NCBI GenBank assembly: GCA_000482145.1
Contig: AUXH01000010.1
Coordinates: 1-64,000 of the forward strand
DNA length: 64,000 nt
Direction of reading: 5' to 3'
From: Strigomonas culicis
Lineage: Eukaryota > Euglenozoa > Kinetoplastea > Trypanosomatida > Trypanosomatidae
The notes beneath the pieces were generated by a model. The model was not told where the DNA came from. It saw only the letters and a list, made by a program, of their open reading frames with translations, and searched no databases. Both the position numbers and the translations under genes were made by a program. Shown here one piece after another: positions 47,030 through 57,900 of the stretch; position 1 is the stretch's first letter; each line of letters opens with the position of its first letter.

Positions 47030-48703
47030 TTATCGGTTCGCACACAGACGACCGAACGCGAGCGCAGAGCCGCCGTCCTTCGTGACGATCACGGCGTTGT
47101 AGGTGCTGTAAATGCCCAACACGAGGAGCGACCCTCCGACGATGAAGGCAAGCGCACCGAGGAAGAGGAAGTTCCACCCCCTCTTCTTGATCTCAACCTT
47201 GAAGATGTAGGTGCCGATGGCGGTACTCACCAGACCCACACCGTAGAAGACGATGCCGAAGTCAACGATGAGGGACCCCGTAACGAGGAGTTGCAAGCCG
47301 GCGGAGAAGGCAATGAAGAAAGTGGCCATGCCGCCGGTGACGGATGCCTCCGATGGGCTGAGGCCCACCTCGTACAAGACGAAGCCGAGCACGAGCCCAC
47401 CACCAATGCCCAGCATCGCGGCAGCCGCACCGGCAATAACGGCGACCAATGGGTAGTACATGTTGTTGTATTCATTCCACGCGAACATCAAGAGCGGGCT
47501 GTCCTCGTTGACGGGGCGGCTCGGGTCCTGCACGTCCAAGTTGTCCACCGTCGCGCGTGCCATGCGCTCCAGCCGCATGCGGGAATAATAGAAGCAGCCG
47601 CTTAGGCAAGCGAGCGGTATCAGCACGCACATCCAGTACCAGAAGGAGCTGCACGTCGCGTAGCTGCGCAGGATGTTAAAGGTCAGCAGCACAAAGAAGC
47701 AGCCAAAGTTCGTCGACAGCTCGTACACGGGGTACTGCGGCTGGTCCACCTTCTCCACCACCGTGTCCTCCAGCTTCGTCGACGTGGCGGCGGGGACGCT
47801 GAGCGTCGCCGGGGATACCGGGGAGGCAGCGGCGTTCTGCGTCCCGCCGGCGCCCTCGGGCGCCTCTCCGTCGGCGCTCACCACCACGTCCGTCGCGGTG
47901 GCGCGCTGGCCGTGCGCGGTGTCCTCGCGGTACTGCACGCGCATCTTCTGCACCGTGCGGTACAGCACCAGTGAGAGCAGCACGATGAGCAGGAACAGGC
48001 GCAGCAGGTCGGAGATCACCTTGCTGATGAGGCCGCCGACGAGCGTGCCGATCAGCCCAAGTGGCAGCATGAGGCTCAGATACTGATAGTTGATGAGCGG
48101 CCGCTTCCACTCACGCTTCGTCTTCCGCAGGCCGGAGCCGTCCGTTCCGTCGCCTGCTACCCCAGTTGCGGGTGACGGCGCCGAGGGGAACTGCGAGGCG
48201 AAGGTCTGCTGCACAGCAAAGTACATGTTGAGTGTGCTCTGGCCGCAGATGGTGCTCTGCGACAGCGCCACGCAGGACTGCATCGGGAGCGAGAGCAGCG
48301 CCGCGAACATGGGGACGAGGATGCCGCCGCCGCCGACACCCGCCACGACGCCGATCGCGCACACGAGGCAGGCGAGAAGCATCGTGACGACCGTCGTGAA
48401 CGAGAAGCGCGACGTGAAGGAAGACACGCGGCACGTGCCGTCGCTAACGCGGCAGTACATCGCCGAGGGGTAGCAGTCGCTGTCCTGCCTGCACGCGATG
48501 CACAGCTTCGTCGTCTTGTCGCACGCCAGGTTGCCGCACTGCGTGCGTTGCGTCTTGTAGGCACAGCTCAGCCCCGTGGAGTCCGTGGCCGCCGCCACGC
48601 TCGCCTGCGAGAGGGCCACGGCAAGCAGTAGGCACAGGACAGGAAGGACAGAGCAGATATCTCCGCGACGACCGATAGTGCGCAAGAGCATCTTTTCCTT
48701 CAT
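47030..48703 (-). CDS. TauE/SafE-family multipass transporter with Cys-rich ectodomain, copy 2
   Basis: 557 residues from ATG 48703-48701 (MKEKMLLRTIGRRGD). An internal ATG at 48691 aligns with the copy-1 start, and an upstream TTG was ignored. The architecture matches copy 1: signal peptide, eight-cysteine ectodomain, two glycine-rich TauE/SafE half-repeats and the same ending, FGRLCANR. The linker (about 230-310) has diverged most. Nucleotide identity is patchy: 47621-47778 equals 45234-45391 base for base over 158 bp. Other parts differ at several codons per line. This suggests tandem duplication with later gene conversion. Confidence 0.78.
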   Translation of the reverse strand: MKEKMLLRTIGRRGDICSVLPVLCLLLAVALSQASVAAATDSTGLSCAYKTQRTQCGNLACDKTTKLCIACRQDSDCYPSAMYCRVSDGTCRVSSFTSRFSFTTVVTMLLACLVCAIGVVAGVGGGGILVPMFAALLSLPMQSCVALSQSTICGQSTLNMYFAVQQTFASQFPSAPSPATGVAGDGTDGSGLRKTKREWKRPLINYQYLSLMLPLGLIGTLVGGLISKVISDLLRLFLLIVLLSLVLYRTVQKMRVQYREDTAHGQRATATDVVVSADGEAPEGAGGTQNAAASPVSPATLSVPAATSTKLEDTVVEKVDQPQYPVYELSTNFGCFFVLLTFNILRSYATCSSFWYWMCVLIPLACLSGCFYYSRMRLERMARATVDNLDVQDPSRPVNEDSPLLMFAWNEYNNMYYPLVAVIAGAAAAMLGIGGGLVLGFVLYEVGLSPSEASVTGGMATFFIAFSAGLQLLVTGSLIVDFGIVFYGVGLVSTAIGTYIFKVEIKKRGWNFLFLGALAFIVGGSLLVLGIYSTYNAVIVTKDGGSALAFGRLCANR

Positions 48704-49131
48704 GTTTTCTATCAAAACAAAAGTGTAAGTTTACTAAGAACTGCTAACTGATAAGCGGCATCGTTGAAAGGAAGAAGAAAGCGGTACAGGGAAGCACATT
48801 TATTCAAGAAAACAATTCCATATAGTATGTAAAACAAAAAAAGAAGCAACTTCAGCGTAGCTGGATTGCCATGAATACTAAGCAAATACATGTAAATAAG
48901 AGAGAATTCAAACAAAAAATACTTTGTGTATCATAATAGTTATATCCTCGCGAACTTTTTTTTCATCTCAAAAGGGGAAAAAAGGACGAGAAATATAAAA
49001 ACGTTCAGCAATTCAATAACAATGATAATAATAATAATAATAATCGAAACAGATCTGTGTGCCAGAAAAGGCATTATTATTTTATCCAAACACAAAAGCA
49101 CAATACAAGAGAAACCGAAGAAGAGAAGTGA
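48704..49131. other. Intergenic spacer
   Basis: Very AT-rich, with an ATA/AAT run at about 49023-49043. No coding seen. Confidence 0.5.
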
Positions 49132-52100
49132 CTAACCGGTACGAGTAATAGTGTGTACGCATTCCTTCAGTATATCCTCCGTCTTGACCAAGAACTCTCT
49201 CAGTCCCATTCGCTGCTCCGGCTCTGGAACGAGGCACGCGGCCGCGAGCCGCAGCTCGGGGAACATGCAGAAGAGTGCGTCTGTCGACGGCGGCAGCTGG
49301 TGGTGTCCGCAGAGCGCCTCGAAGTGTCCGTCGCGCGCACCCTGCAGCACGTGCAGTCGCTCCGATATCGTCGTCGGCGCCACGTAGAGCTCCAGTGCGA
49401 CCATGCCGAGGCTGAAGAGGTCCGAGGCGGCCGTGCACGGGTCGCCGCGCAGCTGCTCCGGGCTCGCGTACAGGGGCGACCCGGCACCCTCTGTGTTCCT
49501 GTTGTCCTCGGCGGTGTAGAAGTCGTAGCGGCTCGGCTTTGCGGCGGGGCCCTTTGCCGCGGCCGGCGCGGGCGCCGCCGCACTGCCGGACACCGGGGCG
49601 ACGAGGTGCAGACTCTTCGCGAGGCCGAGGTCGCCGATGCGGACCTGTGCGTAGTGCTGCAGCAGCGCCTCCACGTACCACGCCGTGACCTGCGACGGCT
49701 GCGACGACTTGAACGCGCCGCGCGACGCGTGGCACAGCGGCAGCAGCTCCTCCACGGAGTAGTAGCGGTAGTTGAGGATGAAGTCCACCATCTCCGCCGT
49801 TATGCGCGCGTCGTCCGCGTCGGCCGGCTGGTCGCGCGCGCAGAGCTGCGCCGCCGCGCCGCCGCGCTCGAGCATCGGCGGCGTCGACCGCACGCTGCCG
49901 CCGGACGACGTGAGGCCGTCCGTCGAGGCCGTCGCGGCGAAGGTGCCGCTCGAGCCGAGGCTCGCCGACGCCTGCTGCGTCAGCAGCGGCGTCTGGCAGT
50001 GGAAGTCGACGAAGATGTTCATGGGCTTGAGGTCGCGGTGCAGGACGTGCTTCTCCCCGTGGAGGTACAGCAGGCCCCTCCCGACCTGCAGCAGGATGAG
50101 CAGGTTCTCCATCCTATTGTAGAGGGAGAAGAGCGGCGCCGTGCGCTTGGCGTTCAGTTTCTCCGCGCGCTCCCCCAGGAAGCGGCTCAGCGTCATCTGG
50201 CACACCTCCATCTGCAGGAACACAACGCGACTGCCGACAAACGAGCTGCGATGGTCCCCGCCACCGCCCCTCTTAGGGCACGAGTAAGGCACGCACGCTC
50301 CGGCTGTCCGACCCTCCGCATGCTTCGCAAGGCACAGAGGGAGCGAGGTGTCTTCCTCCTCGTCCTCGTCCTCGTCCTCCTCCTCCTCCTCGGACGTGCT
50401 CTCACTCTCGCTCTCGCTGTCTGTGTCCGACACGGACGACAGGCTGTCCTCGCCCACCAGCGCCGCCGCGGGTCGTGCGGCGTCGCCGCTCGCTACCGGC
50501 GCCGCCGCAAATTGCCCCCAGCCGCCCGCCGCGCGCCGCCGCGACGCGGTGTGCGGCAGCCCCGCCTCCGCCTTGGAGAGGATCCCCACCTCGTACAGCT
50601 GCCGCGCGCGCGCCGGCGACACGGCCTCGCTCCAGCAGTTGTAGAAGTGCAGGACGTTGCGGCCCTCCGCGGTGACCCCGCTGACGCCGTCCTGCTCCTT
50701 CTCCTCCGCCTCGGCGGCCGTGTCCATCAGCAGCGCGGGCCGCCGGTGCAGCACGCTCCCCACCTGGCGCGTGCTGTGGTAGTTGTAGCTGTTCAGCGAC
50801 GCGTGCACGCGTATCTCCTTCAGCACCTCCCTCTCCGACTGGTAGTCCGTCACGATGAGCACCTTGATGGCGAAGAACTGTTTCGTCAGCTTGTGCCGCG
50901 CGAGCAGCACCGCGCCGCCCGCGCCCTTCCCGAGGAACGAGAGCGGCTCAAAATTATCATCAAAAAAGGAATAGAAAAATCCGCTGCCGCCACCGTCAGC
51001 GCCGCAGTCGACGCCTATCAGCGGACTGCGTGCCGCGCCGAGCGGCGGTGGGACCGGCACCAGCGCGCCACTCCGCGGCCCGCCGCCCCGGGCGTCTGCC
51101 AAGAAGGGGGTCGGCGATATCACCGGCTGCGAACAGGACGAGGTGCTGCTCTTGCAGGTGCAGCAGGACGCGTCCAGCTGCGTCCTGCTGCTGCCGCCGG
51201 AGCACGCGTGGCTGTACATGCTGTCCGCGCGTCGCGCCGCTCTGCCGTAGAGGTCGTCCAGGTCCGGCATCGAGTCGCTGCTGGTGATGCTGCTGCTGCT
51301 GCGGTCGTCCGACTCCGAAGCGCTACTCGCCGCGGCGTCGCTCGCGACCGCCTCCACCGCGATGGGGGCCAGGTCCGCCTCGGCCGCGTCCTCCCCCGGC
51401 GCCTCGAGACAGAGCAGCACGTTGCCCGGCGCGGCCCGCCACTGCACCACCGTGCCCCGCGGCGCGAGGCCGCTCCCCTCGTGTGAGAGCAGCGCGGCCA
51501 CGGGCGGCGGCAGCGCCGGCACCGGCCCGGCGCCCGGGGCGGTGGCCGTCGCACACGGCTGCAGCGGGTACATCTGGCAGCGCCCATCCGTCGCGTCGCC
51601 CGCCACAGCGACGACAAAGGCTCCCAGAATCTCGTTCGACGAAAACGACGACGGTGACGGCGACGCGTGCGAACACTCGGCACTCGCCACCGCACGCCCT
51701 GTCACCCTTCTAGCAGAAGCCGTGAAGCCGCCCTCACCGTCCGTGGCAGTTCGGAGGCGAAAGACGTACGTCTCTCGTCGGTCTCCCTCTTGGGGAGGCA
51801 CGGCGACGGCGCTCCCCCGCCGGTGGCCGCGGCCCGTGCCGGGCGTGAAGCTCAGCTCGCACGACCGCAGCAGCTGCTCCTGGGATCCGTCCGCTGTGCC
51901 CACCAGCGTCACTGTGTCAACGGTGCCTTTGCAGAAGAGGGTGGGCTGGACGCCCCCCGCGTCCGCGGCCGCTGGGGGGGCGCCAGCGGCAGGCGGCGCT
52001 GGCGCCCGTGCCCTCGCCGGAAACACACGGCTGAACGCACCACTGTTAATATCTATATTGGTGCACAGGTCCTTTTTGTTCTGCAGGAATAAGAAGCGGT

Positions 52101-52548
52101 CCGCGCCCTCTTGTCCTTCCAGGTCGTCCAAGCGCGCGTAAGCACCTGCCTCGCCACAGCCCTCCGCCGCCCGCTCTCTCTCGACGAACCAGTCCACGTG
52201 TACCGTCAGGCGCGTGCCCACGGGCGCTTCCTGCGGCGGCGGCGTGGCCGCGTCTGTCGCCTCCACGCGGCAGCGAACACGCGCGACGCGGGAGGGGGCC
52301 GAGGAGGCGGCGGGCTCCTCCTGTGCGCGGTGGCGAAAGCACACGTCCTCGAAGGGCAGGGCGGCCGACCACAGGCACGCCATACTGGTCTCCTCGTCGC
52401 CGTGCGCAACCGCACCGGCGGCGCCCGGCGGCGCGAGCTGGAAGCAGTGCAGGCGATAGAAGACGTCGAGGGCAAGGAGGTAGAGGCACGGCTCGGCAGC
52501 GCCCCTACCGTGTAGATCCACCGGGCTATATTGTCGGTCCGTCGTCAT
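49132..52548 (-). CDS. eIF2-alpha-kinase-like (PEK family) Ser/Thr protein kinase
   Basis: 1138 residues from ATG 52548-52546. The kinase domain starts near residue 534 (FLGKGAGGAVLLARHKLT, FAIKVL with the catalytic Lys). A very long insert follows between N-lobe strands (about 600-775), including an acidic Ser/Glu tract. Then come HRDLKPMNIF (about 836), a second insert of about 120 residues, GDLGLAKS near 970 (Asp-Leu-Gly) and GSPLYASPEQ in the activation segment. This large lobe insert and DLG motif fit the PEK/GCN2 eIF2-alpha kinases, which dampen translation under stress. The N-terminal 530 residues carry no recognised sensor domain and no clear membrane helix, unlike PERK. Its ligand is unknown. 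Ala/Arg-rich antisense frames across it are artefacts. Confidence 0.72.
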   Translation of the reverse strand: MTTDRQYSPVDLHGRGAAEPCLYLLALDVFYRLHCFQLAPPGAAGAVAHGDEETSMACLWSAALPFEDVCFRHRAQEEPAASSAPSRVARVRCRVEATDAATPPPQEAPVGTRLTVHVDWFVERERAAEGCGEAGAYARLDDLEGQEGADRFLFLQNKKDLCTNIDINSGAFSRVFPARARAPAPPAAGAPPAAADAGGVQPTLFCKGTVDTVTLVGTADGSQEQLLRSCELSFTPGTGRGHRRGSAVAVPPQEGDRRETYVFRLRTATDGEGGFTASARRVTGRAVASAECSHASPSPSSFSSNEILGAFVVAVAGDATDGRCQMYPLQPCATATAPGAGPVPALPPPVAALLSHEGSGLAPRGTVVQWRAAPGNVLLCLEAPGEDAAEADLAPIAVEAVASDAAASSASESDDRSSSSITSSDSMPDLDDLYGRAARRADSMYSHACSGGSSRTQLDASCCTCKSSTSSCSQPVISPTPFLADARGGGPRSGALVPVPPPLGAARSPLIGVDCGADGGGSGFFYSFFDDNFEPLSFLGKGAGGAVLLARHKLTKQFFAIKVLIVTDYQSEREVLKEIRVHASLNSYNYHSTRQVGSVLHRRPALLMDTAAEAEEKEQDGVSGVTAEGRNVLHFYNCWSEAVSPARARQLYEVGILSKAEAGLPHTASRRRAAGGWGQFAAAPVASGDAARPAAALVGEDSLSSVSDTDSESESESTSEEEEEDEDEDEEEDTSLPLCLAKHAEGRTAGACVPYSCPKRGGGGDHRSSFVGSRVVFLQMEVCQMTLSRFLGERAEKLNAKRTAPLFSLYNRMENLLILLQVGRGLLYLHGEKHVLHRDLKPMNIFVDFHCQTPLLTQQASASLGSSGTFAATASTDGLTSSGGSVRSTPPMLERGGAAAQLCARDQPADADDARITAEMVDFILNYRYYSVEELLPLCHASRGAFKSSQPSQVTAWYVEALLQHYAQVRIGDLGLAKSLHLVAPVSGSAAAPAPAAAKGPAAKPSRYDFYTAEDNRNTEGAGSPLYASPEQLRGDPCTAASDLFSLGMVALELYVAPTTISERLHVLQGARDGHFEALCGHHQLPPSTDALFCMFPELRLAAACLVPEPEQRMGLREFLVKTEDILKECVHTITRTG

Positions 52549-52858
52549 TCAAATGCATGCAGATGACGCAATTTCCAGTTTACAGTAATTTGAGTAATTG
52601 CTAAGTGGGAAAGAGAAACAGAGAGTGGGAAAGAAAAGGAAAGGAACATAGTGCACTGGATATCTACCCTGCAATGGCATTAAACAACCGCTCGTATATG
52701 AGGAACAATGCAGCAAAAAAAAAAGAAGTTCGAATGAAGAAATAATATGTATAGTGCTTCTTGTATGGTGTTATACTCTATTAAAGATTCATTTATACGA
52801 TTAGAATTGTACAATTGGTTGAACATAAACAAGGAAAGAGAGAGTCAGGCTGCCACTC
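52549..52858. other. Intergenic spacer
   Basis: AT-rich. A purine-rich plus strand at about 52605-52650 is suited to a splice tract for the kinase mRNA. No coding. Confidence 0.55.
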
Positions 52859-54532
52859 TCACTTGCCCTCCTGCTCTGCCTTCCATTGCGCCTCGCCCCT
52901 CATCTTTTTTGCCATGTTACTCTCATACCGCTCCTTCTTTTTGCCCGTCAGCACCTTCACCTCATCCTCGTATGAGCGCTCCGTCTCGCGCTTCAGCAGT
53001 GGGATGTAGTTCGCCGGCACATACACGCGCGGCTCCGGGGCCGCCCGCGCGCCAGACCCCGCCTCCCGCTGCGTCTCCAGCTCCTCCTCGAACTTGATGA
53101 AATTAAACAATTCGTACCGGCGGTGGTTCTTGTTCTCAATCGAGCGCGGTTCCGTCCAGTCGCAGCCGGTGAGCGCCCAGTTGTCAATGAAGCGCTCCAG
53201 TGCGTCCTCAGCTCCCACAGGCACGCCCCGGTCGCTCTTGAAGACATGCGGGTGGGCGTAGGTCGGCACGACGGGGCGCGGCCGCTTCGGCCCCCCCACC
53301 CCCGCTGCCTCCACCGCAGGCACCGTGCGGTCCACGGCGGAGAAGGTGCTGCGCGCGCGGCCGCGCGCGTCGGCCGGCGCCTCCTCCCCGCCCTCTGCCG
53401 CCACGCCGTCGTGGTAGGACGCGTAGATCGCGGTGCGCATCTCGGCCATCATGGTCGCGCGTAGCAGCAGCGCGACGCAGATATCCTGCAGCTCGCGCTC
53501 GAGGAAGGTGAAGCTCTTGCGGGAGGTCTCCCAGCGGGGGAGGTCGGCCGCGTCGAAAGCGCAGTCCCACAGAATAAGCGGGATGCCGTCCGCGAGGGGG
53601 TAGTTCGGCTTCGCGTCCGCGCGGCGCAGCAGCTCGCACACGACGGACGGCGCCTCCAGCCCGCGGCCGACCAGGAAGAGCACCTCCATGATGCAGCGTA
53701 TCTGGTGGTAAAGGAAGGAGTTCGCGTTGATCTCGAGGTAGGACACCGCCTCCGGCAGAAAAGCGCTCTTCTCGATCTTGACCTCGAACACGGTGCGCGT
53801 GAAGTTGTGCACGTTCACCACGTCCAGCTTGCAGAAGCTGCGGAAGCCGTGTTCGCCCATGAAGTGGGCGATCGCCTCGTGCATCTTGTCGAGCTGCAGG
53901 TGGGCGTGGCAGAAGTAGTAGCGGTACGTGCGGTGCCGGCAGTTGAAGCGCGCGTTGAAGTTCCGCCGCACCAGCGCGAAGCCGGTCACCCGGATGGTGC
54001 TGGGCAGAACGTGGTTGAGCAGACTCGGGTAGTCCAGCGGCGGCGCGGCGGTGGCGGCGCTGCTGGTCGTGGTTGTCACCTCCTCGCCGTCGTAGCGCTC
54101 CGCCGGCGACGGCCAGCAGCTCGCGCGGGCGATGAAGGAATACGCGTTGCCGAGGGCGCTGACGCCCTTGTCTGTGCGGCCGCAGCGGCCGACGTCCTGC
54201 GGTCCCTTCAGCGGGCACACGAGCTTCACCTTCCGCAGTGCCTCCACCAGCAGGCCCTCCACCGTGTTCCCGCGGTCGCTGGCCGCGGCGCCCTGCCGCT
54301 GCCGCGCCGTCACGGCAGAGGGCGACCGCGACGACGGGGCGGCTGGCTGGTCCCCGGCGAGGGACTCTTGAGTGGCGAAGCCGTCGTGCACGTGGCCGTG
54401 GTAGGCGAGGCGAAGGACAATTTTGCGGTGCGGGTAGTTCTCAAAGACGAATGGTTTGTCCTTTTTGTGTTTTTCCTTTTTCGTCCCGCTCTTGTCCTCC
54501 ACCACGTTGTGGCTCAAGTGACTGTTCTCCAT
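52859..54532 (-). CDS. tRNA pseudouridine synthase, TruA/PUS3 type
   Basis: 557 residues from ATG 54532-54530 (MENSHLSHNVVED). An upstream hydrophobic extension reads through the spacer and was not used. The TruA catalytic motif CGRTDKGVSALGN has Asp121 as the nucleophile. Downstream family elements are present: NARFNCRHRTYRYYF, the FRSFCKLD and FLYHQIRCIMEV segments and PLILWDCAF near the C-terminus. The CGRTDKGVSA context and length favour the PUS3/Deg1 branch, which makes pseudouridine at positions 38/39 of tRNAs. A PUS1-type role is the alternative. The C-terminal 60 residues (YEDEVKVLTGKKKERYESNMAKK) are a charged extension. Confidence 0.82.
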   Translation of the reverse strand: MENSHLSHNVVEDKSGTKKEKHKKDKPFVFENYPHRKIVLRLAYHGHVHDGFATQESLAGDQPAAPSSRSPSAVTARQRQGAAASDRGNTVEGLLVEALRKVKLVCPLKGPQDVGRCGRTDKGVSALGNAYSFIARASCWPSPAERYDGEEVTTTTSSAATAAPPLDYPSLLNHVLPSTIRVTGFALVRRNFNARFNCRHRTYRYYFCHAHLQLDKMHEAIAHFMGEHGFRSFCKLDVVNVHNFTRTVFEVKIEKSAFLPEAVSYLEINANSFLYHQIRCIMEVLFLVGRGLEAPSVVCELLRRADAKPNYPLADGIPLILWDCAFDAADLPRWETSRKSFTFLERELQDICVALLLRATMMAEMRTAIYASYHDGVAAEGGEEAPADARGRARSTFSAVDRTVPAVEAAGVGGPKRPRPVVPTYAHPHVFKSDRGVPVGAEDALERFIDNWALTGCDWTEPRSIENKNHRRYELFNFIKFEEELETQREAGSGARAAPEPRVYVPANYIPLLKRETERSYEDEVKVLTGKKKERYESNMAKKMRGEAQWKAEQEGK

Positions 54533-54935
54533 CCGCGGACACCAAAACGGCACTTTACAGAAAGAGAAGGCTGAAAAAAGCGTTCTTACAGAGAAGGTGG
54601 CAAAGAATAGAAGGACGGAGGAAAAGACGTACACTGGAAGGGATAATAAAACTTCTCTAAATCATGTGTGCTGATGCATGCAATCAACAAAGAACACTTG
54701 GTTTTCTTTTTCTCTTTACGGTTGTTGTTTTTTTTTTTTCTTTGTGTGTGTGTGTGTGTGTGTGTGTGTTATATATCATAGATAACTGGTGTTACGTGTA
54801 TACTTATGTGTCATCCGCACGAAAACTTCAGTGTGGATCCATCCCATCGTGCGTGACAAGGAAACAAAAGTAAAAAAAAAAGACATTGTAAACATTACAA
54901 CCAGCCACCTCAAGACTGGGGGCGCCAAATCTCTC
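54533..54935. other. Intergenic spacer with GT repeat
   Basis: Holds a T-run at 54727-54739 followed by a GT run at about 54743-54769. No coding seen. Confidence 0.55.
54743..54769. repeat. GT dinucleotide microsatellite
   Basis: GT run of about 27 bp after a T-run in the spacer between the PUS3-like and AP-4 genes. Confidence 0.9.
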
Positions 54936-57900
54936 TCACGCCAGCCGCTCCTCCAATGCCTGGAGGAAAACCGCGCTCAAATCCTTATTCCGACTGCGCA
55001 CCGTGACCTTGAGGTCGGTGTCCCACATAAAATGGCACAAGAGGAGCTCCGTCGAGTAGTACTCGCGGCTGGGGGTGTGCGACCCCTTCACGAGAGGGGC
55101 CGGGTTGTCCAGCAGCACCGCCGCGGCGATCACCTCCCCGTCGATGACCTCCACGATGCCGAGGTGCATCTTGTGCAACACGTCGCGCAAGAAGCGCTGC
55201 ATCAGCGGGTCCGCCCCCGACGTGATGGTGTACGACAGCCGCAGCGTGGCCGCGGCCTCGCCGCGCGCGAGCAGGCCCCAGGACTTGCCGAAGTGCGACG
55301 TGGGGAAGCAGACGTCCGCGTCCAGCAGCTCCACCTCCGCCAGCGCGTTCTCGCCGTGCAGGATGCGCTCGTTCTCGTCGGTGCTCACCGGGTACAGGAT
55401 GTCCACCCACGACACCGGCAGCGCGGTCGCGAGCGGCGCCTGCGGCACGGCCGCCGCGGCGGGCAGCTCCACGGAGGCGCGCAGCTGAATTGCCGCGCGC
55501 TGCGCGGCGCCGTCGTCCACGTGCAGCTGCGTCAGGCTCTCGGGGTCGACGGACATGGTCACCGACAGCGAGGCGGCGGCGCCGCCGGCCGGCGCGGGGA
55601 ACAGCCGCAGCAGAGGGAAGCGCAGCGTCGTCTCGTGCTGCGTCTCGCCGCCGGCGCCGCCGACCGCCTTGTTCTGCGCGACGACCTGGAAGGGGTTCTT
55701 GCCGTCCATCTCCATGTCCTTCACGGAGAAGACGGACGGCACGCTGAAGCGCAGCGTCACGTTCGTCAGCGTCGCGCTCCGCTGGGCGGACAGCGTGAAG
55801 ATGAAGTAGGAGATGTTGGATATCTTCGCGATCGGCGTGCGCCCGCCGCAGATGCGGTCTATCTTTCGGCTGCGGAGCGCCAACGCGAGCGGCCCGGCCG
55901 CGCCGCTCGCACCCCCACCGCTCGGGTCGCTGAACAGCGCGTCCAGCGTGCTCCGGCTCCCCGGATGCCCGCCGGCGGCGTCGCGCGGCGGCCTTGCCTC
56001 GAACAGGTCCTCGCCCGCCGCGGGGCTGCTCTTGCCGTGCGGCCGGTGGCCGGCGCCACCGGCCAGCGCACCGGTCCCTCCGTCCGCCGCGGCGATGGGC
56101 GCGAGCGGCCGACCCTTCTTTCGCTTCTGTTTGGAGAAGCCGAAGAGGTCGCTCATGAACTTGTCCTTCTTGAGGCTCACGCCCGTGCCGGGCCCCGTCG
56201 CGTCCACCGCGTCGCTGGAGGTGAAGCGCGCGTCAACGCTGAAGGCGCGGTCCGACGCCTGCGGGTGGGCCTCGCTCTGCGAGCCGTTGTCGGACGCGGC
56301 GAGCATGCCGCCGCCGCCGCCGAACGGGTCGGTGAGGTCGTTGGGCGAGGGCGGGTGCTCGTCGTCCTGCGCGAGGTTGCCGACGCCCCACCGCTTCACC
56401 GCGCCGGCCGCATGTAACACGAGCTCCTCCGCGTAGTCGTCCGGCGCCCCCGCGCGGCCGTCGCGCTCACCGAGCGACGGCCGGTGCTGCCCCTGCTGCT
56501 CCACGTAGGGCTGGTCCGCGAAGTCGTGCACGTACCGCGGCGCGCTCCCTGTCGCCTGCGCCAGCGCCGCGCTGTCGTCGATCGTGTTGAGCACAAACGT
56601 GTTCGCCGGGCCGCCGCGCCGCTGCACGGCCGTCGCCGCGTAGGCCGCCGTCTTGAGCCCGCCGCCGCGCGGCGCACGGCCGGCCGCCTCGCCGCCGTCG
56701 TGCGTGCACGCGGTGTAGCGGCGCACGAGCGCCTCGCGGCGCTCCGCGTCATGCGCGCGGGCGCCGTGGCGCAGCGCCGCCTGGATGAAGCCCTCCGAGC
56801 CGCCCGGCTCCGCCGCCTCGAGAAAGCGCAGCGCGGGGTCCACGGCGACGAGCAGGCAGTTGCCGTCCGCGGGCAGCACGTGTGGCACGACGGACGGGTC
56901 CGCCGCGGCGGTGTGGCGCAGCAGCCGCACCGCCTCGCCGCAGCGCTGCTGCAGGTCGACGCAGCGGCTCCGCGCAAAGGGCTCCAGGAGCTCGGCCACC
57001 TCCTCGCGCAGCTCCGCGTCGCGCGCGGCGGCCGCGCCGTTGGCCGCGGGAATGGCCACCACCTTCAGCACCGCGGACACCAGCCAGCACTGCGACTCGT
57101 TGGACAGAAGCAGCGCGCGGCTCTTGCTCTTCTCGAACATGTCCATCAGGCAGTTCAGGAGCCGCTCCTTGGTCAGGAAGAAGCTCGCCGGGCTGTTGCC
57201 GGCGCCGCTCGGGCGCAGCAGCAGGTAGCCGTACTCGCCGAGCACCCAGGCGCCGATGCGGTACATGCACTCCGGCACGTCCGTCGAGGAGCTGCCCCCG
57301 TGGTTGTTCGCGGCGTAGAAGGAAAGGTGCTCGCGATACCGGCGCCGCACGCGCCGCGCCTCCTCGCACAGCAGCAGGTCCGGGCCCTCGCTGCTGGTCG
57401 CCGTCGGCACCTCGCCGCCACACAAGACATAGTAGAGAAACACGCACTCGCGGCGCAGCCCACCGTCCTTCGCGCCGGCGTGTGCCGGCATCTCGGTGTC
57501 CGACTCGATGAGCAGCTTCAAGAGCAGCTGCACGTCCGTGTCTGCCGACACGACGTCCTGCGGCACGGAGAGCATGAGCTTGTTCAGCGCGTGCACGAAC
57601 CAGATGGGGCTCTGCGCGAAGGTCTTGATGAGCGTCAGGCAGCCCTTTGCGGTCTGCAGCACGAGGCGGTTCAGCAGCAGCAGGTCTGCATTGCGGGCGT
57701 ACTTGTTGGTTTTGCCGCGCCCGCCGCGCTTCTGCTGGATGAAGAGCAGCAGCCGAGAGAAGATGGCCTTGGCGTTGTCCGCGTTGCTCATGGAGAAGAG
57801 GAGCGTCACCGCGCACTTCTGCGTCATGAAGTCGCTCTGCACGTCGTCGTTGAGGCACTCCATCACCTGCATCTGGTGGGGCACGTAGAGCCGCCTGTAG

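Noticed and set aside
49153..51486. 777-codon plus-strand frame opposite the kinase
   Set aside because: Almost pure Arg/Ala/Leu, no recognisable domain, lies on the wrong strand of an otherwise unidirectional cluster and within the kinase gene.
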